Shown: positions 1 through 10,855 of the stretch, piece after piece
Layout of the letters: every line of letters begins with the position of its first letter
Numbering within the stretch: the first letter of the stretch is position 1
Source: Corbicula japonica
Lineage: Eukaryota; Mollusca; Bivalvia; Venerida; Cyrenidae
DNA length: 64,000 nt
Direction: 5' to 3'
NCBI GenBank assembly: GCA_038501625.1
Contig: JAZAYU010000008.1
Location: 2,542,001-2,606,000 of the forward strand
Program-made: the position numbers and the translations under genes
The notes under the pieces: generated by a model
The model's input: only the letters and a program-made list of their open reading frames with translations
What the model was told of the DNA's origin: nothing
Database searches by the model: none

Positions 1-138
1 CGACGCAGGCCTTTTATATCCTGGCGGCGATGTGCTATGCGTCTATATTTGTGCTGTACGTCCTGATGTTCGTCTTCACGAGATTACAGAAATCCCGACC
101 ACTCGCAATCGGCATGTGTCTCATAGCTTTTGCAATAG
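1..138 (+). CDS. Partial exon: TM2-TM3 of the tetraspan protein
   Basis: Open in the frame beginning at base 3 and ending one base into a codon before GTATTC. It encodes two hydrophobic helices separated by TRLQKSRP. Confidence 0.6.
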
Positions 139-1083
139 GTATTCTTTTATTATTCTTTTCCCGTCGAGTTCAATTTTTTGAAATTCGACTCTAGTTGTTA
201 ATTTGAAATGTCTTTATTTTCAGATTTGATCAGAATCCGAGTTATTGGCGATTTTCACCTATCGGGCATCTTGCACCTAAAATTACGATATAACCTGTTT
301 GAATTAAATCTTGCTACAATTTCCTATTTTATAGTAAGCCCAATGTCACTTAAAAGGATTCATAAATCGTAACCTTGGATTGATGTGTCAGCTTATTTTC
401 AAAATCCCATAGACTAGCAACTAGCTTGATGACCTTGTTTGGCCCTGGTCCCACGGTTATAAAACTGAGAATGTAAACCAGTCTCAAATTTCAAGCATCT
501 GAGATGCTTGAGATTTGAGAATGGTTTCTAAGCTCAGATCTACATTGGTTGCCTTTGATATAACCTAATGAATCAAAAGCGAACAGTAAAGATCTTGATC
601 AGACGGAACAGATGTGCAGTCTGATCTGGATCTACAATTTCGCTCATGGGATCACAGCCATGTCCCGTGGAGTAAAGGGTTAAGTTAACGTACTACCATT
701 ATTCTTTATTTCGCGCGGGTTTTGAATTCGCAGATATACTCGTATTTGCCCACCAAATCCGCATACATGTAGATTAGTACCCCTTTGGGCCATGAATAAT
801 AACGAATTCGCAGTATCTTGACTTATCCATGGTTGTTGTTGTTTTTTTTTCAGTGAGTCTTCAGATGATGACGCTAGTTGTGTACGGAACCAAAAATCGT
901 GATCTCTATCTGAAGATACAGAAAGACTATTTCAACTACACATTAGAACAACTATTCCTGTCGTGGAGTTTCTATTTTGCTATAGTGTCTACTTTATTAT
1001 CCACTGTGACTGGTGCTTTGTTATTTGTGGAATTTAGAAATTTAGCATATGAAAGTATCTATCAAGAACCCACAGAACAATAA
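1..1083 (+). CDS. Claudin/PMP22-like four-pass membrane protein, 3' part (two exons, 5' end outside window)
   Basis: Two coding exons join in phase: 1-138 (frame starting at base 3; GT donor at 139) and 854-1083 (after a polypyrimidine tract and CAG), ending with TAA at 1081-1083. The split codon is G|TG. The joined fragment has a hydrophobic helix (ILAAMCYASIFVLYVLMFVF), a short polar loop, a second helix across the junction (LAIGMCLIAFAIVSLQ), a charged ~25-residue extracellular-type loop with an NYT sequon, a third helix after SWSFYFAIVSTLLS, and a short cytosolic tail. This is the layout of TM2, TM3, ECL2 and TM4 in the claudin/PMP22/calcium-channel-gamma superfamily; the SWSFY start of the last helix is typical. 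The family assignment is by topology only, because the diagnostic first extracellular loop (W-GLW-C-C) lies outside the window. It could be another tetraspan family. Confidence 0.6.
418..683. repeat. Palindromic MITE (family P) with nested palindrome, degraded
   Basis: It lies in the intron of the tetraspan gene. The right end reads CCGTGGAGTAAAGGGTTAA, the terminal motif shared by many copies in this window. A second palindrome (family Q; TTATAAAACTGAG... with arms around AGTCTCAAATTTCAAGCATC) sits inside at about 455-533. The left end has decayed. Confidence 0.6.
854..1083 (+). CDS. Terminal exon: second loop, TM4 and tail of the tetraspan protein
   Basis: It starts after a T-rich tract ending CAG at 851-853 and ends at TAA 1081-1083. 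The ATG at 829 that opens the longer frame lies in the polypyrimidine tract and is not a real start. Confidence 0.65.
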
Positions 1084-2046
1084 AAATTGAAAAAAAACTC
1101 AATTAATTTCTAACCAGCAGAACGATGCGGTGTTTCTCGTATTTGCTTACACAAAAACAATACAGTCGTAATACTCGTAAAACTCATGAATAAGAAAAGT
1201 TATTTGAAAGACATGCAACTTCTGTTGTTATTTTCTTTATACTCCTGAATTAGAATAGTTCTATAGAACACGAACGCAGCTTCAATGGACGAGTCGCACA
1301 CCCACTCTTAAATGTGTTTAATTTGAAATTAATTGTATACATCGATTGTTAAACAGTTAATTTCAACATAAATTAATCACGCTGGATAACTGCTGTCTGG
1401 GTTTTAAAAACCGGAACTCGCGTCGGTTGTGGATAGCAGAAACTGCAAAAGAATCTCACTCCCGGTCCGACGCTCTACCCTTATTACACAAACTTAAAGG
1501 TGTTGGGCTTATATAAACAAAAAGTCAGTCTCTTAACAAGTTGAAAAGTCAGCAAAATATCCGCTTTCAAAACTTAAATCGAGGCTTCCACCTTGTCTGA
1601 TGACCGTATTTTATACATATGAAATGTGTGATCTTAAACGATGACTCACTAAAGTGTTAAAACTTCCAGTTACAAAAAATGTTGGTTGAGAAATGTTATG
1701 GTTAATGTTCACTTCTGTAATTCTTGCTCACCAGATTTTCAGAGCACACAAATAACCATGCACCGGTGAATATTTGTAAGGCACCGCACACTAAAAAATG
1801 TCTTAAATTATAAAGCTGAGGCAAGTCCAGAAACTAGTTGTAATTGAGAAGTTCGCGTATTCCTTTAATGAGCGCGAAAATTATTTCATGCATCGCGAAG
1901 GTATCGGGTAGATGTAAAAGTCTCATTACATTACAACAGGACAGACGACGCAATTTCTTTATTCATCTGCCAAGAGAATAATGTCCAGCATCGTAGTGTT
2001 ACGGGTATTAAGTTGCAACCCGGTCGTCACACAAATTGAACCGTTA
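1084..2046. other. 3' flank / intergenic, nothing recognised
   Basis: AT-rich sequence after the tetraspan gene. I see no coding frame, no RNA gene and no clear AATAAA close to the stop codon. Confidence 0.5.
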
Positions 2047-3120
2047 TTCGGCGTTATTCGGCGTTAGCTGTCTAAGCTCACTTTTGACCTAGTTTTTCGA
2101 CCAATGAAATGTTGTAAATAATACTCGTATTCTATTATTATGCAGCGGGAAAATGAAATAAACTATTTCGATTGGTAGCTATTTATACCAGAGAGGCATC
2201 TAGCAGGGTGGAGAGGTATCTAGTGGGATTTTTGTTTTTGTGCAGCGGGAAAATCAAATAGATTATTTCGATTTGTTGTTAGTGGGTGTTGTTTACGATT
2301 ACCGTAACGATTTTTATATTGTGTGTAAGGATTTACCTCGCACTTACATTTTCGAGCATTTTCGTTTTTAAAAGCGATAATTGTATTAGAGAAAAACATA
2401 TTTACGATTTAAATAACCAATTATATCAATATTGACGGCTTAAATGCAATTTTATATGGCATATTCTTGGGTGTCAGGTAAACACTTGCGTACAATACAC
2501 ATTGTAAAACGAAAGAGAAGTGCAGAGATTTCTAGTTCTTAAGGTTTCTTTTCTAGTTCCTTTGATAATGATTGTTAATTTCAAGTCTTAAATAGAAGTT
2601 ATCTGTAGTGTAGTGGATAACTCTCTCGCCTTGTAAGCGGAGGCACCGGGTTCAATACTCATTGGTGACACTTTTTTTAAAGTAAATTTACGTAAAAGTT
2701 GGTAGATTTCGCTCTTGTAACAAGCTGTTATTATTTATATTTATTAAATTTCAAGGACATTTATTCATCTTAAGTTCTAACTCTACAAGAGGTATTTTAT
2801 TGAAACTGAATAAATGTAGATCAAGACTTTGCTTCTTTAATCGACTTATTATCACCGTATGAAATTGTTGCAACAACTTCAACATGTTTTCTGAAAGAGT
2901 GTTTCAATGAAGTTATAAGTTGTCATGATTCGGTCGCTTAATCTCTAGGTCATACTAAGAAGGCAGCGAGGGTTCGTCAACAGCTATAACAAGTAAATTA
3001 AATAATTAAACTGTGTCTGCATCGCCTCTCTATATTTCTTTCTTTCTTCTATACATGTCTACATAAATCTTTTCCATCAACGCCGTTTATCTTTTCTAAA
3101 GATAGTTCTTGTTTATTCTG
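2047..3120. repeat. Dispersed ~1.05 kb repeat, copy 1
   Basis: It aligns over nearly its whole length with 10856-11888, from CGGCGTTAGCTGTCTAAGC to the stretch CGCCGTTTATCTTTT. It contains two diverged internal copies of TGCAGCGGGAAAAT...ATTTCGATT and a tRNA-like Pol III module at 2600-2680. No coding frame is present. It is a non-autonomous interspersed element; class undetermined. Confidence 0.75.
2600..2680 (+). repeat. tRNA-derived (SINE-like) Pol III module in repeat copy 1
   Basis: An A-box-like TAGTGTAGTGG, an anticodon-like stretch CGCCTTGTAAGCGG, a B-box-like GGGTTCAATACTC and then a run of seven T (a Pol III terminator type) follow at tRNA spacing. The acceptor stem does not pair, so this is a tRNA-derived module and not a working tRNA gene. 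Confidence 0.55.
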
Positions 3121-3323
3121 ACTTCTAATTGTTTCTAACTTCTCTTTTGGAACACATTACCATCCTCTGTGTTTACTGCTTCAATGCATGTATACCGGCG
3201 AAATTTAAAAACTGTGCATGGAGAACATACATAGTAAAATGTTAGAAATATTATTTGTAAATCATTTAACATGTCTAATGCAAAAACCACTTTATATAAG
3301 AGTAATTATCAAATTAGAACAAA

Positions 3324-3565
3324 TTAACCCTTTCCTCCATACATACACCTTTATTGCATGGGTGAACAGTTTAGATCCAGATCAGCCAGCATATCTGTGC
3401 CATCAGATCAGGATCTAAACTGTTCGCTTTTTGATTCATTAGGTTATTTCTGACCAAAATGCGACCAGTGCAGATCCTGATCAGATGGCACCAATCTGCC
3501 GGCTGATCTGGATCTACACTGGTCGCACATGCGTAAAAATGCGTATATATGGAGGAAAGGGATAA
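3324..3565. repeat. Palindromic MITE, family P (well-preserved copy)
   Basis: The ends are TTAACCCTTTCCTCCAT and ATGGAGGAAAGGGATAA. Four related blocks of the type CAGATCAGCC...GATCTACACTGGTCGC occur in alternating orientation inside, making the copy almost fully self-complementary. There is no coding capacity. The flanking TTAA suggests a TTAA-type target, as for piggyBac-type insertions; this is inference. Confidence 0.8.
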
Positions 3566-4895
3566 TACATATTTATATTTATTATGAATACTATGCACTT
3601 TTTGAATCAAGTCAGTATACTATGCGTATTTTATGTTCTCAAATTATGTTTTGTAAGACCAGTGATTATAAATGATTGTAATTTAAGCTGGTAAATCAAT
3701 AAATTAATGCCCTGCCTTCAGATCTTCCCTTTTATTTCAAACAGGAAGTAATACATTTTTCGTCGGAAAATTCCCAGTTTCGGATTTTAAAATACAGTTT
3801 TAAAGGTCATTTTTTTATTATATACACATTTTAGTTTAGCTTTTTCGTTAATATTTTGATAAGTAAACCTTTTTTCTCGTACTTTGTCTATATGATTATT
3901 TTATGTAACGCCAGCGTTCACTTTTATTGTTATAAAAAACTATGGAACTCTAGAGGTGACATTCAGGGTGTATATCTCGTTCACATGACATGTGTTCAAA
4001 AAGTTATTAAATAATTCCCAGTCGAATTTTTTTAGACGAGTTAACTGCCAAGATAAATCGTAGGTTAAAGGCATAAAGGCGGTAGATTGTGAAAAAGGCG
4101 TTTCAAGTGGACGTATTTTGGGGGGACTCGAAGAAATACGGCTCGCGTGGGCCTGGCACGAACCCCCTTTTTGGGGCAGCAACATTTAATTTTCTTGAGG
4201 AGCTTAAAAATTTATAAGGTGACAGGTTGAAGGTTGAACATTATCATGTAACTACAATGAGGTTGCCTCAAAAGAACCCCTTTCTGTTAAACATGCATTT
4301 AACCATGTCTCTGAGATTACCTCATTATTTCGATCATATCTCAGTACTTCGTAAGGTATATTAACATAGAAGAACAGAAAATCTTATTTAAAATGAGTTT
4401 GGTAATAGTTGGTGTCTCTGAGAATGAACACAAGAAGAGCGAAAAAAACTACCCTACAATTACTCAATCGAAAAACTTACCGGTCCTGGCCGTGAAAAAT
4501 CGTTCTTAAGACAAAGGTTAAATTCGCATATACTGGTCACTTCCTGGTAGCGTAAATGGGTGACCTAGATAGGTAATGCCACCATCAAAACACAGCCAGT
4601 GAAAATATAGAGCATAAGCAATGTCTGAAATACTAAGACACGCAAATATAAACATACAAAAAAAATGAAACCAGCGGGACCACCTGTGACATACAACCTA
4701 ATTTACAACTGTAATTTCAGGTTAAAAAGGGGTTCTAGAAAGACCAAACCCCAGACTTGACCCCCTCCCACTCCCGCTCCTGTCCCTAACCAGCTTTCTT
4801 CTCAGATGAACAGAGATGCATGCAGTAGATGACTAAGCGATTTAAATCATGATCGTGTTTCGATGTTGCCGATATGCTTTCCTTTTTTACTGCAG
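3566..4895. other. Intergenic / upstream of the HSPA12-like gene
   Basis: No coding frame that I recognise. The minus-strand open stretch at 3940-4185 has no family resemblance and runs through GC-richer sequence that looks like old repeat. An upstream non-coding exon of the HSPA12-like gene is probable here, because a polypyrimidine-CAG acceptor directly precedes its ATG, but I could not place it. Confidence 0.4.
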
Positions 4896-5204
4896 ATGGA
4901 TACTTCTATCTCATATTGCAGCCGTGTGCTCGTGGCAGCTTTTGACTTCGGCACAACATTCAGCGGGTACGCTTTCTCATTTCAAGACAAACCCTTAGAC
5001 ATCAAGCACAATCCAAGCTGGGTCGCTGGTTCCGAGAAACTGATCTCTCTGAAAACACCAACATGCGTCTTGTTGAAGCCGAATAAAGAGTTTCATTCTT
5101 TTGGATTTGAAGCCGAGAACCAGTACAGTGAACTTGCCGAAGATAATGAACATCACGACTGGTACCTATTCCGACGTTTCAAAATGATGTTGTATGACAC
5201 CAAG
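4896..5204 (+). CDS. HSPA12-like exon 1
   Basis: It carries the ATG and phosphate-1 loop and ends in ...MLYDTK before GTACGA (phase 0). The ATG at 4863, in the same frame, lies upstream of the acceptor and is less likely used. Confidence 0.88.
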
Positions 5205-7850
5205 GTACGATTCCTTTTATACATTTTTAGTGCCTGGTCACGCATAAGGACGAAAATAATTTATAGGTATTACATAGTAACTAATAAACATAAACATAGG
5301 TACATGTACTTTAATTCGTATCATCCTGTGAAAAAAATCTTTATTTTTGCTTCAATTCCTGTCAACTTATAAATTCTTATCATCTTTGAAATAATCTACA
5401 TTTTATTTTAACTGAAATTGACCTTTGGTGTTATCTACATGTTTTTTTTTAATTTTACCAACCTTACAAAGGGTCTTAATCTGGAAACGACAGTGGAGGA
5501 TATATCTGGGAAGAAGATGCCAGCAATAACTATATTTAGTTATTCCATTCGATACTTAAGAGATCATTTGCTCGATACACTGAGCCGTCAGATAGGTGCT
5601 GTGCAGCCTGATGAAATCCAATACATCATAACAGTTCCTGCTATATGGGACCAAAAAGCCAAACAGTTTATGCGACAGGCCGCCATCTTGGTATTTACTA
5701 TTTCATCTTATCTGTCATCTATGAATTACAAAATATATCGTTCATTTCTTAACAATAACCGTAATTCACTTAACCAAGAAAAATTAATTTTATAAAGATT
5801 TTTTTTCCGTTTAGCACGACGTTTAGCAAGCCTTCGATCAAACTCAATAAAAATATAAGTATCGTTCACGTGTGTTGGGTAAAGATCGTGTGATCCGACC
5901 CGAGTGAAATATGCACAAGGGCGGTAATGAGGCTCTGCCGAGTAACCGCCTAAGTGCATATTTCACGAGGGCCGGAACACGCGATCTTTACCCAACATAA
6001 GTGAATGATACTTTTTCTTGCATATTGTATTTATTTTGCGCATTTGGGGTATTGACGTTATCTGGTATGCAAGAATGAGTTTCCTCTGCACTTGAAGCAG
6101 CGGCCATATACCGAATTTTCTTTGTATCTTATTACTTCGCATCTTGTGCCAGTTGTGCTTGTTTAAAAAAATGAAGAAATTGGAAAGGTATCAGAAATCT
6201 GCGTCATTCTAGGGCGGAATAAAAGACGATCAACTGAAAATTGCGTTGGAACCGGAGGCTGCCTCGATATGGTGTCAAGTCGCTACCGACCAGAAATTGA
6301 GCGGTCTGGCAAAAGCAGGGTCTAGATACATGGTTGTTGATCTAGGAGGTAATATTTAATAATAAATTAATAAAATAGATGAAAATGGAGCTTTGGGCCA
6401 CACTAACACATATTTATTATTTTTGGTATGTCAGTAAGCTTTTTCAAGCTTCTTTTCTGTTCAAGATAGTGCCGAAACAAATGTTCAACACCATACATAA
6501 TTTGGGCACGTCACGGGAAAAGGTAACTACGGTCATTTTTAGTGATATTTTAGTTTTTACCAAATTTAGAAAGAACTTACAACTATTAATCAATTTCTTA
6601 TAACTAAAATGTGATTTTGTTACACATTTTGACAATAAAATGGTATTTTTACCGCGAAATGCATAATAAATAATATCGTCTGCTCAAATTTATGACGTCA
6701 TTTCAAAGATTGACCTCAACTGTCCGAAGGTACATTTCCTGTGACGCGCCCCATATGGTCTTTTAAATTGTTCTCAGCGATTTTATCTTTTTTAGGTGGT
6801 ACGGCAGATATTGCGGTGCACGAAAAGATGCTGGATGGAACACTGAAAGAAGTGTATAAAGCAACAGGAGGATCTTGGGGTGGAATCGAAGTCGATAGGG
6901 CGTATGAAGAAATGCTGACAAATATTGTCGGAGTTGGTGCAATGGAGAAGTTCAAACGAGAACACGTTGGTGACTATTTTGATCTGCTGAGAGATTTTGA
7001 GACGAAAAAACGAACGATAAAAACCGATACAACGGGAAAGATGACGTTTAGAATACCTGCTGCATTGAAAGAGTGTGCAGAGTCAGAGGAAATAACCATG
7101 GAAGACCTCATAGAAAAGTCGCAATATCGAGGAAAAATGAAGTGGGCTAGCGACAAGATCAGAGTAGAAAAAGTTATTGCTAAAAGCATGTTTGATAAAG
7201 CGATTGGAAAACTTGTAAATCATGTGGAGGGCCTTTTATCCGAACCAAACATTAGCACGATTGACGCAATATTGCTAGTTGGCGGATTTGGTGAGTGTGA
7301 GTTGGTCAAAGAGGCATTCGTCGCGGCATTCCCCAAAAGAAGTTTGGTGATTCCATTGGACGCTGGTATGGCTGTTTTGAAAGGAAGCGTGCGATTTGGA
7401 CATTTACCGGAAATCGTATCAACACGAATAGCAAGATATACGTACGGAAAGAGCATTACAAAAACTTTCGATGAAAGTCGTCACGATCGGGCTAAAAGAG
7501 CCAGCTTTTATGGTAAAGATAGATGCAAGGATATCTTCGCAGTAATGGTGAAAATTGGAGAGGAAATACCATGCGGCAGAGAAGTTCAAGAAAACGGCAA
7601 ACCTGTTTCCGCTCAACAAACAAAGGCAACAATCAACATTTATTCATCAGTAAATGAACATCCGAAATATGTTACGGACGAGGGGTGCATGTTATTGGGA
7701 AAAATAAAAGTGGACTTGCCAGAAACAGAAGATATTGATGACAAAAGATACAATGTTTATCTAAGTTTTGGAAGCACTGAACTGAAAGTGAGAGTAGTTA
7801 TGAAGAAAACAAACAGAACATACGAAACGGTCGTTAACTGTCTTGACTAG
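4896..7850 (+). CDS. HSPA12-like HSP70-family ATPase (four exons, 572 aa)
   Basis: Exons 4896-5204, 5472-5690, 6213-6348 and 6796-7850 join in phase (0, 0, 1) to 1719 bases. The protein shows the actin/HSP70 ATP-binding motifs in order: phosphate-1 loop DFGTTFSG at residues 17-24; IITVPAIW at 155-162; EPEAAS at 189-194; phosphate-2 DLGGGTAD at 219-226; adenosine motif VGGFGE at 383-388. The pattern, notably YAFSF after the first loop and EPEAAS, is that of HSPA12A/B and not canonical HSP70; there is no classical substrate-binding domain or EEVD tail. HSPA12 proteins are about 600-680 aa in vertebrates, so this is a compact member; bivalves are known to have many such genes, linked to stress and immune response. 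The start is the ATG directly after a CAG acceptor, implying an upstream non-coding exon. Substrate is unknown. Confidence 0.92.
5472..5690 (+). CDS. HSPA12-like exon 2
   Basis: 73 codons from GLNLETT to RQAAIL, with an acceptor AAAG at 5468-5471 that has a weak polypyrimidine tract and a GTATTT donor. It contains the connect-type motif IITVPAIW. Confidence 0.85.
5857..6014. repeat. Hairpin MITE in HSPA12-like intron 2
   Basis: Near-perfect inverted repeat. The left arm, AAGTATCGTTCAC...TTGGGTAAAGATC, is answered by GATCTTTACCCAA...GTGAATGATACTT on the right. An inner pair, GTGAAATATGCAC / GTGCATATTTCAC, flanks a GGCGGTAATGAGG...TAACCGCC core. No coding content. Confidence 0.8.
6213..6348 (+). 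CDS. HSPA12-like exon 3
   Basis: A short exon from GGIKDDQ to DLG, acceptor TCTAG and donor GTAATA, phase 1 at its end. It supplies EPEAAS and half of the phosphate-2 loop. Confidence 0.87.
6796..7850 (+). CDS. HSPA12-like exon 4 (terminal)
   Basis: It begins after TTTTTTAG with GT|GGTACG, which completes the DLGGGTAD loop, and ends with TAG at 7848-7850. The open frame extends upstream to 6741, but that part is intron. Confidence 0.92.
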
Positions 7851-7978
7851 CATTCCAAAGCAAATTTTGAATTCAAGTTTTTTCGTTGGGCGCTACTTTT
7901 TGTTGTTGTTTTTTTTTTGTTAACCAAGAGTTAATACACAGCAAATCGATCCGCATATAGGTAAACGTGATTTAAGAA

Positions 7979-7984
7979 AAATAA
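7979..7984 (+). terminator. Poly(A) signal candidate for the HSPA12-like gene
   Basis: AATAAA about 130 bases after the stop codon, followed by an AT-rich stretch. It is the first AATAAA hexamer after the stop. The rest of the stretch to 8327 holds nothing I recognise. Confidence 0.5.
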
Positions 7985-8769
7985 AGTCATTGAATTTAAG
8001 AACCAATGAAAACTGTGTTGTATCGAAAATCATGAATTTTATACCAAAGGATATAAATGAATGCGTGAATGTTTGATGGACTGAATTTGGTATCGTTATG
8101 TTTAAGTTTAAATTGTCAATTTTTACCCTTAAAGTCATACACGAACAATTTAGCATTAGTTAAACATCATGGCTTGTTCTCAAATTACCGGGCTCCCTTA
8201 TATTTCAGGGGAATTTCCTAAGAACACGGCGTGAACTGTTTCTCTGAATCATAAATTTTATTTTTGCTGAGTATAAAATTGGGTAATGAATAAAATTAAT
8301 GAGCGTATTTTATATTGACGTCTTTTAAACCCCTGTCACACCAGGGTCGCGTTCTCACGGCGTTCCCACGGCGTTCAAGAACGCCGAGGTGCGCGCAGTA
8401 CGGTCGCAAGCATCGCCGCAGCAACGCAGTGGCATCGCCAGTAAACGCAGTGGGATCGCATAGAAAGCCTAGGCACGGCGCTCACTTTGAGCATGCACAA
8501 AACAAACGCCGTCGCTCGGCGTTCTCATAAGAGCGCAGTGGGATCACCGTATGGTCGCCGTAGCAGCGCAGTAAGGTCTCCTACAACGTCGCTGGAGCTC
8601 CGCGGACGCACACAGAGGTCGCAGTGCGAACGCTGTGGTAATCGGTGGCGCTTGAACGGAGATTGCACGTTGTTGTCGGAGATGTCACAGCGCTTTATGA
8701 CGCGTCTACGGTGTTTATACGGAGTGTTTCACTGCGCTCTTTCAACGACTGTACGGAGCTATCAAGGCG

Positions 8770-8888
8770 ATCAGTGCGCTCCCAATGCGCTTCTACCGTG
8801 TTGTCACGGCGATCATTGCGCTCCCAATGCGCTTCTACCGCTATGTCACAGCGATCATTGCGCTCCCAATGCGCTTCTACTGCGTTGA
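8770..8888 (+). repeat. ~48 bp x3 tandem repeat inside the Harbinger element
   Basis: GCGCTCCCAATGCGCTTCTA recurs three times, each followed by a TGTCAC(G/A)GCGATCA-type linker. Confidence 0.8.
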
Positions 8889-9040
8889 TTGACGTTTGTA
8901 TGACAAACACAAAGTTGTATAAATGTACAGATTGGCAAATAAACATTCATTACATCATGATTGAAGTACATGACTGAAGTACAGCATCAAGTCGGGCTAT
9001 TTCTAACCTACAAGCATGTCAAGCACGTAGGAGAGCTCAA

Positions 9041-9487
9041 GTGCGTAGGAGGGTCTGGGTTCGATCATATCTGGACGAAGGCAGACGGTTTCAGCATGGC
9101 CATAATCATCGGCTCATGCCTGACTTGCGATATGAGGACCCTGCTAGTTACTTCAACTATCTCCGAGTGCCGCCCGCCTTGTTTGATGAGCTTCTAGAGA
9201 GACTGCGTCCTCGAATCACTAAAAAGACACCCGGTATAGGAAAGCATTCGAACCAGGATTAAAACTAGCTATGACAATGCGTCATCTTGCATCTGGGGAC
9301 AGTTATGCAAGCACGAAATTCGATTTTAGAGTGCCTCAGAATACAATCTCATTGTGTGTACGTGAAGTATTCCAGGCTATTATTGATGATTACAAAAACG
9401 AGTGCAGTCAGTGTCCTACCACCGAAGCAGAATTGAGAGCAATTTCAGCTGAATTTGAACGCAGATGGAACGTGCCCCATGCATGCA
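9041..9487 (+). pseudogene. PIF/Harbinger transposase fragment, frameshifted and truncated
   Basis: The frame from 9041 encodes LRYEDPASYFNYLRVPPALF...LRPRITKK, then shifts near 9238 into the frame of KLAMTMRHLASGDSYASTK...FERRWNVPHAC. Both pieces are the N-terminal region of HARBI1-like transposases, where the WNVPHACGALDGKH motif normally leads into the DDE domain. Here the sequence leaves the family right after PHAC and enters the subterminal repeat, so the nuclease domain is absent. Confidence 0.82.
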
Positions 9488-9829
9488 CACTACGTTTTAT
9501 AGGTAGAACGTCATCAACACGCCGTCAGCGCAGCGTGAGCGCCGTGAAAGCGCAGAGCACGCAGTAGAAGTGCCGTAAGAACGCCCTGAAATTGCAGTGC
9601 AAGCAGTGAAGGCGCCGTAAGAGCGCAGGCAATCGCCGACAAGAACTCCGTAGGAACGCGATAGAGTGCCATGTAAACTCCGAAGCAACGCCATGGTCGC
9701 AGTGAGGACGCCGTGCAGTCTCCATCTTCATGATAAAAGTCAGATTTTTCTTGCGATCTCACGGCGTTCTGGAAAATTAAACAACGCCGTGGCAACGCAG
9801 TGGAAACGCGGTGTAGTGTGACAGGGCCT

Positions 9830-10493
9830 TTAGCTAACAAATCTTATAGAAAAGCACTACAGCCGTGTTACTTGGGTGCGGCTTGCGAAAATACGTCGTC
9901 GGAAGGTTGGCGTATTTCCTTTACATAATACGGGTATCGACCGTAATTTTTTAAACGGTTCGTACCGTAGCATTACGGACTGGGCCTGACAACCAGCTGC
10001 CATGACTTACCGTAATATTACGGTACCCGATGTAAAATTATCACAATCAAATGTGCAAGTGTTACACTTGTAACTGTTTATTTTCTGCTGCTACCCTATA
10101 TTGATAAGACATAATGCAGGACTCCGACCTTGTTATCAACGACAATAATTATTGAAGTGGTTTTCAAGTTTCAGTTTACCAGTGGGTGGGGTAACGCAGT
10201 TTTCATTCATTAAAGTTCACGTGTGACGCAATAAAATGCGTATATACAAATGGATGAGTAGTTTATTTAGTATATACCAGCAAAACACGTACTTATAACA
10301 ACCAAAAAACTAACCTTTGAATGCAATAAAGTGGAGTAAACCAGATAAAAACAACTTGGAAAAATTTGCAGTCAGCGTGTTTCTTCCCGGAAAATTTCCC
10401 AGTATGCAACGCTTTTTACGGCGTAAAACCCGTACGCCAGTAACGGTCTCGGTACCGTCGTTTTGTCCGTAAAAATACGGGGACTTTTTACAG
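9830..10493. other. Unassigned sequence rich in CGTAAT/ATTACGG motifs
   Basis: Several short inverted pieces (TACCGTAATATTACGGTA near 10007; CGTAAAAATACGG near 10469) suggest an old inverted-repeat element, but I could not define its ends. No coding frame is convincing. Confidence 0.3.
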
Positions 10494-10622
10494 TGCAGGG
10501 ATATAAGAAACAAATCGAGCTTAAAATCTTTGTTCTTTAAAGAAAAGATTTCCCTGTAAACCTTCATAAACTCTCAAACCCCTGCAACCGTCGTGCAGAC
10601 AAAGAGGTAAGCATAGTGATCC
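10494..10622 (-). repeat. Fragment of the RT-bearing retroelement (3' end)
   Basis: It matches the 3' part of the element at 62.7-62.9 kb: AAGAAACAAATCGAGCTT, then AAGATTTCCC, CTTCATAAACTCT and CCGTCGTGCA(G/A)ACAAAGAG. Only the last RT codons and 3' UTR remain. Confidence 0.7.
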
Positions 10623-10855
10623 ACAGAATTACGTGAATTATAGGTAATTTTCTTCAGCTGCGTGTATCCGGTTCCATCAAAACAGTATACCGATATTATA
10701 TGTCTTTGTACCTGAATTAGAATATTTATGCTGTTTATTATACTTGTTCACAGTAATTTTATCTGATAATACATATCGTGGTGAAAAGTGTCATCAAAGA
10801 TCGCGACTTTCCCTATTTTAAAGCCTAATTTGTTGTTTATTGAATCTCGCTTTTT

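Larger units (their letters stand above)
8328..9829 (+). mobile_element. Non-autonomous PIF/Harbinger-type DNA transposon
   Basis: The ends are AACCCCTGTCACAC and GTGTGACAGGGCCT in inverted orientation, with candidate target duplications TTA at 8325-8327 and 9830-9832, as expected for PIF/Harbinger (TWA). Both ends have long GC-rich subterminal zones full of short CGCAGT/ACGCCG repeats in opposite orientation (8340-8640 and 9510-9815). Inside lie a ~48 bp unit repeated three times (about 8770-8885) and a frameshifted transposase fragment. The catalytic DDE part is missing, so the copy cannot move alone. Confidence 0.8.

Noticed and set aside
2600..2680. Functional tRNA gene
   Set aside because: The A and B boxes are tRNA-like, but acceptor-stem ends do not pair and the unit recurs within a dispersed repeat.
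8315..8977. Arg/Ser-rich open frames
   Set aside because: They are the GC-rich subterminal and tandem repeats of the Harbinger element read through; repeats explain the composition.
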